From a virus, in IMG/VR virus record IMGVR_UViG_3300025326_000136, positions 1 to 33,082 of that record: DNA of 33,082 nucleotides; one strand, given 5' to 3'. Positions 21,759-28,710 of this stretch are shown here, piece after piece. Under the pieces are notes generated by a model. It was not told where the DNA came from and did not search any database. It was given only the letters and a program-made list of their open reading frames with translations. The stretch's first letter is position 1. Every line of letters begins with the position of its first letter. The translations under genes were made by a program, and so were the position numbers.

Positions 21759-22364
21759 ATGACCTGGGTTCGTATCGACGACTCGTTCAGCGAACACACG
21801 AAGGTGGCCTCCGCTGGTCCGCTGGCACTGGCCTTGCAGGTCGCGGCGCTCTGCTACTGTAACCGCCAGCTCACCGATGGGTTCGTGCCGCGCGCCAAAG
21901 CCCGCACGTTACTCGACTGGGAGTGCGTGGATGCCAATGGCCAAGCCTTCACCATCGCCCTCAGCAGCGGTACCGACGCGGATCATCCCTTCGGTGTCGG
22001 CCTGGATGTCACGGCGCAGTTAGTCATCGACAAGCTCGTAGCGGTCGGCATGTGGGAGAAGGTTCCCGGCGGCTACTCCGTCCATGACTACCTTCACTAC
22101 AACCCATCGCGTGCGCAAGTGTTGGCTGGCCGGGCGCACTTGCGGGCAGAACGACAAGCCGCTGGCCAGGCAGGCGGTCGAGCGTCCGCTGATGCCCGCG
22201 CTGAAGCAAACTCGCAGCAACCGCCAAGCAAAATCCAAGCAAACATCCAAGCAAACTTCAAGCAAACGGGCAAGCAAACTCGCAGCAACCGCCAAGCAAA
22301 ATCCAAGCCCCGTACCCGTACCCGTACCCGTACCCGTAGACGGACGGACGGATCCCATGGTTGA
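21759..22364 (+). CDS. DnaD-like / replisome-organiser N-terminal protein
   Basis: A 201-residue protein. Residues 1-115 match the winged-helix N-terminal domain of phage replication initiators (MTWVRIDDSFSEHTKVASAG, LQVAALCYCNRQLTDGFVPR, VDKL-type helix, GGYSVHDYLHYNPSRAQV). The tail is basic and Gln/Arg-rich because it is encoded by iterons and hexamer repeats. As in lambda O, the origin probably lies inside the initiator gene. The frame ends just after the start of the next gene. No DnaC-like loader was recognised nearby. Confidence 0.75.
   Translation: MTWVRIDDSFSEHTKVASAGPLALALQVAALCYCNRQLTDGFVPRAKARTLLDWECVDANGQAFTIALSSGTDADHPFGVGLDVTAQLVIDKLVAVGMWEKVPGGYSVHDYLHYNPSRAQVLAGRAHLRAERQAAGQAGGRASADARAEANSQQPPSKIQANIQANFKQTGKQTRSNRQAKSKPRTRTRTRTRRRTDGSHG
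22204..22308 (+). repeat. Iteron array, putative replication origin
   Basis: Seven copies of AAGCAAA start at 22204, 22226, 22237, 22249, 22260, 22272 and 22294, giving spacings of 22, 11, 12, 11, 12 and 22 bases. The block is bounded by two identical 37-bp repeats (22204-22240 and 22272-22308). All lie inside the initiator-like gene. Even spacing near one helical turn is typical of iterons bound by an initiator; origin function is inferred. Confidence 0.75.
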
Positions 22365-22381
22365 TCAGTCAGTCAGTCAGT
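22309..22381 (+). repeat. Three consecutive short tandem repeats
   Basis: CCCGTA x5 (22309-22338), GACG x3 (22339-22350) and CAGT x4 (22366-22381). They cover the end of the initiator-like gene and the start of the next, so unit changes could alter reading frame. Confidence 0.9.
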
Positions 22382-22785
22382 CTACGCGCGCGCGGCGCAA
22401 CGCGCAGGAGCTGGCGCGCGACTATGGCGCGGAGCAGGTCGAGGAGGCCTACCGAGTGGCGCGTGAGCAGGGAGCCAGGAGTCCGAACGCCTACGCCGAG
22501 GCGATGCTCAGGGATCGCTGGGGAGAGCGACGGGAGCATAGCGGCGCAGCGGTAACCGAGCCCAGGCGGCTCAAGGACATCTGCGACCGATGCGAACTGA
22601 CCCACTACTACGACAACCTGACAGTCTGGGTTGGCTGGGCGCTGTGCAACGACTGCAAGCGAGCGGTGTTGACGGACTCAGATCGTCACTCGGAGGCGAC
22701 GTGGGATCGCCGCGACAAGCCAACGCATGCGGCGCAACGGGTCACGGCCTACTGGCGCAGCGTCGAGGCCGGAGGAAGGAGTTAA
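22357..22785 (+). CDS. Hypothetical zinc-ribbon protein overlapping the initiator gene
   Basis: A 142-residue protein from ATG 22357, overlapping the previous gene by eight bases. N-terminus VDQSVSQSTRARR comes from the CAGT repeats; a helical part follows (AQELARDYGAEQVEEAYRVA; NAYAEAMLRDRWGER), then CDRCELTHYYDN…CNDCKRAV, a zinc ribbon. The frame is also open upstream through the iterons. It may be the displaced C-terminal part of a replication protein, or a separate partner. Confidence 0.6.
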   Translation: MVDQSVSQSTRARRNAQELARDYGAEQVEEAYRVAREQGARSPNAYAEAMLRDRWGERREHSGAAVTEPRRLKDICDRCELTHYYDNLTVWVGWALCNDCKRAVLTDSDRHSEATWDRRDKPTHAAQRVTAYWRSVEAGGRS

Positions 22786-22790
22786 GTCAC

Positions 22791-23417
22791 ATGAGCGACA
22801 GCCCGCAGAAGTTAGCGTACGAGGTCCGGCTGTTCGTGGTCGACATCTATCAGGCGTATTGGGCCTCGCTGCACAAGAAGCTCAGCAGGGCCGACCTCGT
22901 GACGCTCGGCGCGGCGTATATCCGCGCCCGTCCATTGTACGGATCGCCTGGCCAGGGAGCAGCCCTGGAGGGACTCAGGCGCGACGTAGCGGAAGTCCTA
23001 ACGCTTCTCAAAGGGCACGTCGTCCGCAAGGAAGCAACCCATTTGTACCTAGGTGCGTTCGTGGAGGAACCACGGGGCACCCCAAGTCAAGGAGGAAGCA
23101 GACCAGTGCCACAACTACATTCGGGCAAGCAACTGCGCGCCACTCTCACCGGTACGGACATCGACGCCGCTCCGGCTGATGTGAGCGGCGCAACGGCAAC
23201 GTCGAGCGATGAGGCGCAGGTCACTGCGGCCATCGAGCCGAACGGCGCCGGCGGCGTCGATCTCGTGGTCACCGACGTTGCGGGCGGCAACCTCGGCTCG
23301 GCCGATGTGACCATCTCGGCTGGCGCCGCGACCGTCACGGAGACGTTCGAGGTCATTGCGGGCGACGCCGTGGCCCTGAACCTCGGTGCGTTCGCGGAAG
23401 AGGACCGCCCCGCCTAG
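22791..23417 (+). CDS. Hypothetical protein with C-terminal Ig-like domain
   Basis: A 208-residue frame from ATG 22791 (MSDSPQKLAYEVRLFVVDIY), with AAGGAG upstream. The N-terminal 80 residues are helical. The C-terminal 100 (from about 106) look like one bacterial Ig-like domain (LVVTDVAGGNLGSADVTISA, then AATVTETFEVI). GTG 23106 has GGAGG ten bases upstream and could start the Ig domain as a separate 103-residue protein. An Ig-like domain in the early block is odd, since such domains usually decorate virions. Confidence 0.6.
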   Translation: MSDSPQKLAYEVRLFVVDIYQAYWASLHKKLSRADLVTLGAAYIRARPLYGSPGQGAALEGLRRDVAEVLTLLKGHVVRKEATHLYLGAFVEEPRGTPSQGGSRPVPQLHSGKQLRATLTGTDIDAAPADVSGATATSSDEAQVTAAIEPNGAGGVDLVVTDVAGGNLGSADVTISAGAATVTETFEVIAGDAVALNLGAFAEEDRPA

Positions 23418-23427
23418 GGGGAACTCT

Positions 23428-23466
23428 CCTCCCCCGCTGCGTCGCCCCTCGGCGCAGTGGGGGAGG
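23428..23466 (+). terminator. Strong hairpin between early genes
   Basis: CCTCCCCCGCTGCG (23428-23441) pairs with CGCAGTGGGGGAGG (23453-23466): 14 bp with one G-U pair, extendable by three more. No T-run follows on either strand, so it may be a non-classical terminator or a pause or processing site. Confidence 0.5.
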
Positions 23467-23498
23467 CCCCGCACCGGTGGCGAGGAGCTAGTCGAGAA

Positions 23499-23726
23499 AT
23501 GAGTGAGCCCGATTACTGCGTCCGCTGTGGCGCATGGCGCAAGGACTTTGAGGAGACGGGCATCTTGGCGCTCTGCTGGGCGCCAGGGCGGAGCGATTAC
23601 TACCGCCGCCACCGCTGGGCTAGCGCGGCGGCCAAGACCGAGGAGAAACGCCTGGCGCGAGACCGGGCCAAGCTCGCGGCGTGGGAACGCACACTGGCCA
23701 ATGCGACGCGGAGAGCGACGGGATGA
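23499..23726 (+). CDS. Small hypothetical protein with one zinc knuckle
   Basis: A 75-residue protein from ATG 23499, preceded by GAGGAG. It has YCVRCGAWRKDF with a further Cys later, and a basic helical end (KTEEKRLARDRAKLAAWERT). Its stop overlaps the next start (ATGA). It is the first gene after the hairpin at 23428-23466. No family recognised. Confidence 0.6.
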   Translation: MSEPDYCVRCGAWRKDFEETGILALCWAPGRSDYYRRHRWASAAAKTEEKRLARDRAKLAAWERTLANATRRATG

Positions 23727-24106
23727 GATTCTACCTAGCCGCCGCCTTCTCCCGCCGCGCCGAGCTGTCGGCCTACGCCGCCGAGCTGCGGACGCTAGGC
23801 CATACCGTGACCTCCCGGTGGCACGAGGGCGAGCGCCACCAGGCGAGCGAGGAGGAGCTGCTGGGCGCAGACCAGACCGTCGCCATCCGGCTCGCCTCCG
23901 AGGACTGGGACGACCTGGAGCGGGCCGAGCTGCTGATCGCCTTCACAGATGGCCAGCAGCACCGCCACGGCGCGAGACACGCCGAGTTCGGGCTGGCGCT
24001 GGGCCTTCACATGGTCTGCTGGGTTTGCGGGCCCAGGGAGCACGTGTTTCACGCGCTCGCGGAGCGGGTGTTCGGGACGTGGGCCGAGACGAAGGCGGCG
24101 CTGTGA
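23723..24106 (+). CDS. Nucleoside 2-deoxyribosyltransferase-like protein
   Basis: A 127-residue Rossmann-like protein: FYLAAAFSRRAELSAYAAEL at the N-terminus, HTVTSRWHEGERH, the acidic DDLERAELLIAFTD, then GARHAEFGLALGLHMVCWVC and GPREHVFHAL. This order matches the deoxyribosyltransferase family, which exchanges bases on deoxynucleosides and supplies the Glu nucleophile from the HxEFG region. It sits directly before two DNA methyltransferases, so it might act in nucleotide supply or salvage of modified bases. The stop overlaps the next start (GTGA). Confidence 0.75.
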   Translation: MRFYLAAAFSRRAELSAYAAELRTLGHTVTSRWHEGERHQASEEELLGADQTVAIRLASEDWDDLERAELLIAFTDGQQHRHGARHAEFGLALGLHMVCWVCGPREHVFHALAERVFGTWAETKAAL

Positions 24107-24789
24107 AGCCCTACTACCAGGACGAGGCGGCCACGATCTACCACGGGGATTGCCGCGACGTGCTGCCGACGGTGGGGCCGGTGGATTTGGTGCTAACCGA
24201 CCCGCCGTATGGGATTGGCTATCAGCATAGTGGGCACGTTCGGGGTGACGCTGCAGCCATTGGCATGACGAAGGCGGCTAACCGACGTGGCTCCCCGCCG
24301 GTCATTGGCGACGACGTCGCGTTTGATCCGTATCCCTGGCTGGCGTTTCCGAACGTCATCCTTTGGGGTGCTGATCACTTCTATCATCGTCTTCCCGATC
24401 ACGGACGATGGCTCGCATGGAACAAGCTCGGCGATCTTGAGCCGTGGGATACCTTTTGCGATGTGGAGTTCGCATGGCATTCGAAGGACGCCCCTGCGCG
24501 CATCTTCTCAATGCTTTGGAAGGGCCTCGCCTGCGACAAGCGCGGTGAGAACAATGGCCTCCGCGAACACCCGATGCAGAAACCAGTGCGCCTCATGCGG
24601 TGGTGCATCGAGCAATCAGGCGCAGCTGTCGACTCCCTCATCCTCGATCCCTTCATGGGCTCCGGCACGACGCTGCGCGCGGCCAAGGACTTGGGCCGGA
24701 AAGCCATCGGTATCGAGATCGAGGAAAAGTATTGCGAGATCGCAGCGAAGCGCATGGCCCAGGCCGTGCTCCCGCTGGAGGTGCCGTGA
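24103..24789 (+). CDS. DNA methyltransferase (beta-class), first of a tandem pair
   Basis: A 228-residue enzyme from GTG 24103. DPPYG (residues 33-37) is the catalytic motif IV, and DPFMGSGTT near the C-terminus is the AdoMet-binding motif I, so the order is beta-class, as in N6-adenine or N4-cytosine methylases. The central part, including WGADHFYHRLPDHGRWLAWN, would recognise the target. It shares near-identical ends with the next gene, including an exact 89-bp repeat. Target sequence cannot be read from the protein. Confidence 0.88.
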   Translation: MKPYYQDEAATIYHGDCRDVLPTVGPVDLVLTDPPYGIGYQHSGHVRGDAAAIGMTKAANRRGSPPVIGDDVAFDPYPWLAFPNVILWGADHFYHRLPDHGRWLAWNKLGDLEPWDTFCDVEFAWHSKDAPARIFSMLWKGLACDKRGENNGLREHPMQKPVRLMRWCIEQSGAAVDSLILDPFMGSGTTLRAAKDLGRKAIGIEIEEKYCEIAAKRMAQAVLPLEVP

Positions 24790-24791
24790 AG
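24703..24791 (+). repeat. Exact 89-bp direct repeat, copy 1 (copy 2 at 25473-25561)
   Basis: The 3' end of the first methyltransferase gene, with the following GTGAAG junction, is repeated base for base at the end of the second gene. Copies are 770 bp apart, so recombination between them would delete the second methyltransferase cleanly. Confidence 0.95.
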
Positions 24792-25559
24792 CCCTACTAC
24801 CAGGACGAGGCGGTCACGATCTACCACGCCGATTGTCGGGAGGTCCTGCCGGGCCTAATAGGCGCAGCATCGTTGGTGTTCGCCGATCCGCCCTTCAATC
24901 TGGGCAAGGAGTTTGATCGTCCGATAGAAGAGGATGAGTACCTTGACTGGTGCGGCGGCTGGATCAGTGCTTGTGTAGACGTACTGCAATTCGATGGTGC
25001 CATGTTCCTAATGACGATCCAGGAGTTGACCGGCGAGATGATGAAATGGCTCGGCCAACGCCTGTGGTTCCGCAATCAGATCATCTGGCTAAACTCCTCA
25101 ATGCCAGTGAAGAACCGTTTTTGCATCGGATATCAACCGATCCTCTATTACGTGAAGGACATTCGCAAGTATACGTTCAACTTCGGTATTGAGAAACGAG
25201 ATAGCCAGGCTGCATTGCCGTGGGGACGGAAGAACAGAGCCGGGAGCATAAAGGACATCTGGGATGACATCCCGTTTGTAAGTGGCGGGTGCATGGCGTC
25301 AAAAGAGGCGATTCTGCGCGAAGGAAGCAAGGCTAAGGCACATCCAGCGCAAATGCCGATCAAACTTCCACGACGGGCAATAGCCTATTGCAGCTTGCCG
25401 AAGGAAATGATCCTCGACCCCTTCATGGGCAGCGGCACGACGCTCCGAGCCGCCAAGGAGTTAGGTCGCAAGGCCATCGGTATCGAGATCGAGGAAAAGT
25501 ATTGCGAGATCGCAGCGAAGCGCATGGCCCAGGCCGTGCTCCCGCTGGAGGTGCCGTGA
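24786..25559 (+). CDS. DNA methyltransferase (beta-class), second of a tandem pair
   Basis: A 257-residue enzyme from GTG 24786, overlapping the previous stop (GTGA). It has DPPFN (residues 34-38) as motif IV and DPFMGSGTT near residue 215. First 20 residues and last 30 match the upstream enzyme closely, but the middle differs (EEDEYLDWCGGWISACVDVL, and NSSMPVKNRFCIGYQPILYY), so it probably methylates another site or base. The central bases are also less GC-rich than the flanks, which fits a separately acquired core. Confidence 0.88.
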   Translation: MKPYYQDEAVTIYHADCREVLPGLIGAASLVFADPPFNLGKEFDRPIEEDEYLDWCGGWISACVDVLQFDGAMFLMTIQELTGEMMKWLGQRLWFRNQIIWLNSSMPVKNRFCIGYQPILYYVKDIRKYTFNFGIEKRDSQAALPWGRKNRAGSIKDIWDDIPFVSGGCMASKEAILREGSKAKAHPAQMPIKLPRRAIAYCSLPKEMILDPFMGSGTTLRAAKELGRKAIGIEIEEKYCEIAAKRMAQAVLPLEVP

Positions 25560-27280
25560 AGTTCCAGATCGGCCCAGGGCTGGACTGCGACCTGGACGTA
25601 CTGCTGGAGACGCGGCTGCTCGTGACGGCCAGCTCGGGCGGCGGCAAGTCCTTCTTGCTCCGGCTCATCCTCGAACAGACCTTCGGCCATCTCCAACACT
25701 TTATCATCGACACCGAAGGTGAGTTCGGCACGATGCGGCCCACGTACGACTACGTGCTCGTGGCCCAAGAGGGCGGCGAGGCGGCGGCGGACCCGCGCAT
25801 CGCGCCGCTGCTGACCCGCAGGATGCTCGAGCTGGGCGCGTCCGCCATCATGGACATCTCCGAGCTGAAGCCGGCCGAGCGCGTCCTGTTCGTCCGGCGC
25901 GTCGCCGAGACGCTGGTGGACGTGCCCCGCTCGCTGTGGCACCCGCTCCTGATCGTGCTGGACGAATCGCAAATCTTCTGCCCGCAGCACGGCAACGCCG
26001 AGAGCATGGGGCCGCTCAATGATCTCATGGGGCGCGCACGGAAGCGCGGCTTTTGCCCGGTGCTGGCGACGCTCCGCCCAGCCATGTTGCACAAAGATTC
26101 GGCGAACCTCTGCCACAACAAGCTCATCGGCGTGTCGATGGAGGCGGACGCGAAGCGGGCTGCCGACCAGCTCGGCCTCGCCGGCCGGGAGGGCTGGCGC
26201 CAGCTCCAGACGCTCACATCGGGAGAGTTCTACGCCTTCGGACCCGCACTGACCCAGGTGGTGACGAAGGTGAAGGCGTACCTGCCGGAGACGCGCCCGC
26301 CCGCCCGCGGCGCGCTGAAGTCCGCCCCGCCCCCGCCCAGCGCCAAGGTGCGCGGCTTGCTGCCCAAGCTCGCTGATCTCCCGGCCGAGGCCGAGCACGA
26401 GCGCAAGACGCTGGAAGACGTGAAGCGCGACAACGCGAACCTTCGGCGCGACCTGACCCTGGCGAAGAAGGCGCAGCCCGCCAGCGGCCCGCCCGACGAG
26501 TCCGTGATCGAGCGGCGCGTCACCGCCGCGATCACGGCGCGGGACCGCGAGCACACGGCTTCGCTGCGCGCCGCTTCCGGCTACACCGATAAGCTGGAGC
26601 GCGTGATCAAGGACACCGCCGGGACGCTGGGTGGCCTGGCCGATCGGTTGCAGAAGGCGGTGAACGGACGTGATATGATTGAGCCGAAGCCTAGCCAGCT
26701 TGGTGGCGAAGGGCGGGAGCGTCCAAGCAGTCCAACCCGTCCGCGGCTTCTCCCCACACCGCCGCCTGCTCCTGCCGCCGCCTCCATGCCGGCTGATCTC
26801 CGCGAGCTAGATGGCGGTGCAAGGGCGATGCTGCTTGAGCTTGCTGCGCGCCATCCGTTGAGCTGGACGCAGGTGCAGCTCGGCGTTCTCTGCGGCTATG
26901 CCCACACGAAGAGCACATATCGGACGTATCGATCACGTTTGACTTCGCGGGGCCTTATTGCGATTATCGGTGACGTCGTCTCAATCACCGACGCCGGACT
27001 GGCGCTCGTTGGCAACGCCATCCCCGACGCGCCGCTCGATCACGCATCTGCGATGGCGCTGTGGCGCTCCAAACTCGACAAGGGCGCGTACGCAATGCTC
27101 GCGGCTGTCGTGGAGGCCGGGTCTGAGGGCTTGACCGAAGACGAGATGGCCGAGCGCTCAGGGTACGACCGGGAGACGAGCACGTACCGCACGTACCGTT
27201 CGCGGCTCACCAGCAGAGGCCTCGTCACGATTGCGGGCGGTCGCGTTGTGGCGACGGACGTGCTCTTCCCGGAGGGCTAG
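25556..27280 (+). CDS. HerA-like ATPase with duplicated C-terminal winged helices
   Basis: A 574-residue P-loop ATPase of the HerA/FtsK (DUF87) group. Walker A TASSGGGKS at residues 24-32, IDTEGEFGTMRP at about 51, Walker B LLIVLDESQI at about 131-140, then GRARKRGFCPVLATLRP (sensor and Arg region) at about 159-175. A Pro-rich and coiled-coil linker (about 270-330) leads to two related winged-helix units, each with STYRTYRSRLTSRGL (about residues 455 and 540). It may pump DNA or load onto it as a hexamer. It starts by overlapping the methyltransferase stop (GTGA). Confidence 0.82.
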   Translation: MKFQIGPGLDCDLDVLLETRLLVTASSGGGKSFLLRLILEQTFGHLQHFIIDTEGEFGTMRPTYDYVLVAQEGGEAAADPRIAPLLTRRMLELGASAIMDISELKPAERVLFVRRVAETLVDVPRSLWHPLLIVLDESQIFCPQHGNAESMGPLNDLMGRARKRGFCPVLATLRPAMLHKDSANLCHNKLIGVSMEADAKRAADQLGLAGREGWRQLQTLTSGEFYAFGPALTQVVTKVKAYLPETRPPARGALKSAPPPPSAKVRGLLPKLADLPAEAEHERKTLEDVKRDNANLRRDLTLAKKAQPASGPPDESVIERRVTAAITARDREHTASLRAASGYTDKLERVIKDTAGTLGGLADRLQKAVNGRDMIEPKPSQLGGEGRERPSSPTRPRLLPTPPPAPAAASMPADLRELDGGARAMLLELAARHPLSWTQVQLGVLCGYAHTKSTYRTYRSRLTSRGLIAIIGDVVSITDAGLALVGNAIPDAPLDHASAMALWRSKLDKGAYAMLAAVVEAGSEGLTEDEMAERSGYDRETSTYRTYRSRLTSRGLVTIAGGRVVATDVLFPEG

Positions 27281-28128
27281 CCCTGCGCCTTCGCCAACGC
27301 CAGCACGTACATGATCCGGTCGATGGTCGCCTTCGGCAATCGCTGTCCGCGTGCGTTCGCCTCGGCCAGGTCCGCGATCATCGCGGCGAAGACGTGCCGG
27401 TCCTTGAGCGTAGCGATCTCTTCGAGCAGTCCCATCTCGTCCTTCTCCTCCGACACGAGCCGGGCGAATACTGCCCACTCGTCCAGCGTTGCGTGGCCGA
27501 CCGTGTAGAGATTGCAGCCGAGAAAGCCGCGCCGATCGCTCTCCTGGAACTGCGCCAGCACGTCCTCGGCGCCGATCTGGTCGTAGGCCTGGATCGTCGG
27601 CAGCACGGACTTGCCCTGGAAGTCCTGGCCGCTGTCGAGGCAGTCGCGGAAAGCAGCGGCGACGAAGCCGGGCGGCTGCGCCGGCCTGAACGCGGCTGGG
27701 TAGATCATCGGCATGACCGCCGTGCAGCGCCCGATCAGCTCCTGCTGGTACGGCAGGCTCGTGCGGTTGCCCCGCGTATCGACGGAGGCATAGACCTCCA
27801 CGCCGGGCGCAAGGCGCACGAGTTCGTCCAGGAGTTGGCGCATCGGAGCGACTGGCTGGCTCTCCCACTCCACCTCAGCGTTCACGACGGCGAAGCGGGC
27901 GCCACGCTGGACGCCGTCGGCCAGGTAGCGCGCCTCCTGAAGCGGCTGTGACGGGTAGACGTAGCGCTCAACGGCAACCGGGATGCCGGCCGCCTTGAAG
28001 GCGTCGAACTGCGGCCAGTAGATGGCCTTCACGATCACGCCGTCGCACTTCTTGGTGCGGTCGACGCAGGCCGCGAAGGGCAAGGGCGAGAACTGGTTCC
28101 ACCAGGTCCAGAAACCGGCAGCTTTCAT
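27277..28128 (-). CDS. Probable endolysin, TIM-barrel glycoside-hydrolase-like
   Basis: A 283-residue protein from ATG 28128, with a perfect AAGGAG six bases upstream. The first 230 residues look like a beta/alpha barrel: GFWTWWNQFSP, GVIVKAIYWPQFDAFKAAGI, FAVVNAEVEWES (acidic pair at a strand end), VEVYASVDTRG, TAVMPMIYPAAF. This resembles lysozyme-type hydrolases such as GH25, although the exact family is unsure. The last 50 residues are helical. Small membrane proteins are encoded just upstream, as in a lysis cassette. Its TAG shares bases with the TAG of the convergent HerA-like gene. Confidence 0.6.
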   Translation of the reverse strand: MKAAGFWTWWNQFSPLPFAACVDRTKKCDGVIVKAIYWPQFDAFKAAGIPVAVERYVYPSQPLQEARYLADGVQRGARFAVVNAEVEWESQPVAPMRQLLDELVRLAPGVEVYASVDTRGNRTSLPYQQELIGRCTAVMPMIYPAAFRPAQPPGFVAAAFRDCLDSGQDFQGKSVLPTIQAYDQIGAEDVLAQFQESDRRGFLGCNLYTVGHATLDEWAVFARLVSEEKDEMGLLEEIATLKDRHVFAAMIADLAEANARGQRLPKATIDRIMYVLALAKAQG

Positions 28129-28298
28129 GTCTCTCTCCTTCCGCATTGGTGTGCGACGCCCGCCCAGAAGGCGAGCAGCCAGCCCAGCGGCAGCAGCCAG
28201 GGCCAGCACACGAGCCAGAGCGCCGCGGCCGCGTCTGGCGGCATCCTGGCGCCCCAGGCGGCTTCCGCGACCGCCTCGGCCTCGGGTAGAACGCTCAT
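28125..28298 (-). CDS. Small membrane protein in lysis region
   Basis: A 57-residue protein from ATG 28298, overlapping both neighbours (ATGA). After an acidic start (MSVLPEAEAVAEAAWGARM) comes a very hydrophobic, Trp-rich segment (AAALWLVCWPWLLPLGWLLA), likely one or two membrane spans, then a basic end. It could be a holin partner or antiholin. The role is inferred from position. Confidence 0.5.
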   Translation of the reverse strand: MSVLPEAEAVAEAAWGARMPPDAAAALWLVCWPWLLPLGWLLAFWAGVAHQCGRRET

Positions 28299-28462
28299 AG
28301 CGCCTTCACTGCGTCCGAGAGCCGGCAGCCGTCCTCGGCCCACGCTGCACGCCGCGCCACGACGAGCGCCAGCAGTTGCAGCCCCTCGCTGCGCGAGAAG
28401 CCGATGAGCCGCTGGAGTGTGCCCAGCACCCGGAGCCCTCTCGCCAGCTCCTTAGCTTTCAT
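28295..28462 (-). CDS. Small hypothetical protein in lysis region
   Basis: A 55-residue, basic and helical protein from ATG 28462 (MKAKELARGLRVLGTLQRLI, then GLQLLALVVARRAAWAEDG). It overlaps the holin-like gene upstream by ATGA. The middle is mildly hydrophobic. Function unknown. Confidence 0.5.
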   Translation of the reverse strand: MKAKELARGLRVLGTLQRLIGFSRSEGLQLLALVVARRAAWAEDGCRLSDAVKAL

Positions 28463-28707
28463 CTGCCTCCACCGCCCCCGGCTCCGTTCCCGCCGTTCCC
28501 ACTTCCGTTCGCGGCCACGTCGACCGCCGCCTGCTTCAGCACCTGCCAGCCGCCGAGCCCCAGGATGCCCGCCAGCGCGACGCCGACCAACTCCGGACTC
28601 TGGCTGAACGTCTCCGGCCGGATGGCGGCCAGCCCGAGCACGAGCCCGACGGCGTGGCTCATGGCGGCGACGGAGCCGATCAGCTTCCTCGATAGGAGTG
28701 CGTTCAT
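28459..28707 (-). CDS. Holin-like protein
   Basis: An 82-residue protein with two membrane helices (LIGSVAAMSHAVGLVLGLAA and LVGVALAGILGLGGWQV) and a Gly/Asn-rich tail ending GAGGGGGR. Size, two spans and nearness to the endolysin fit a class II-like holin. The ATG follows the previous TAG by one codon, in frame. No family-specific motif was recognised. Confidence 0.55.
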   Translation of the reverse strand: MNALLSRKLIGSVAAMSHAVGLVLGLAAIRPETFSQSPELVGVALAGILGLGGWQVLKQAAVDVAANGSGNGGNGAGGGGGR

Positions 28708-28710
28708 GGC

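Noticed and set aside
22204-22308. CRISPR-like array
   Set aside because: Seven-base units with 4-15-base gaps and two 37-bp copies inside a coding region do not fit repeat-spacer structure; iterons explain them.
25385-26554. 389-residue minus-strand frame opposite the HerA-like gene
   Set aside because: Shadow frame; the plus strand has Walker A and B motifs.
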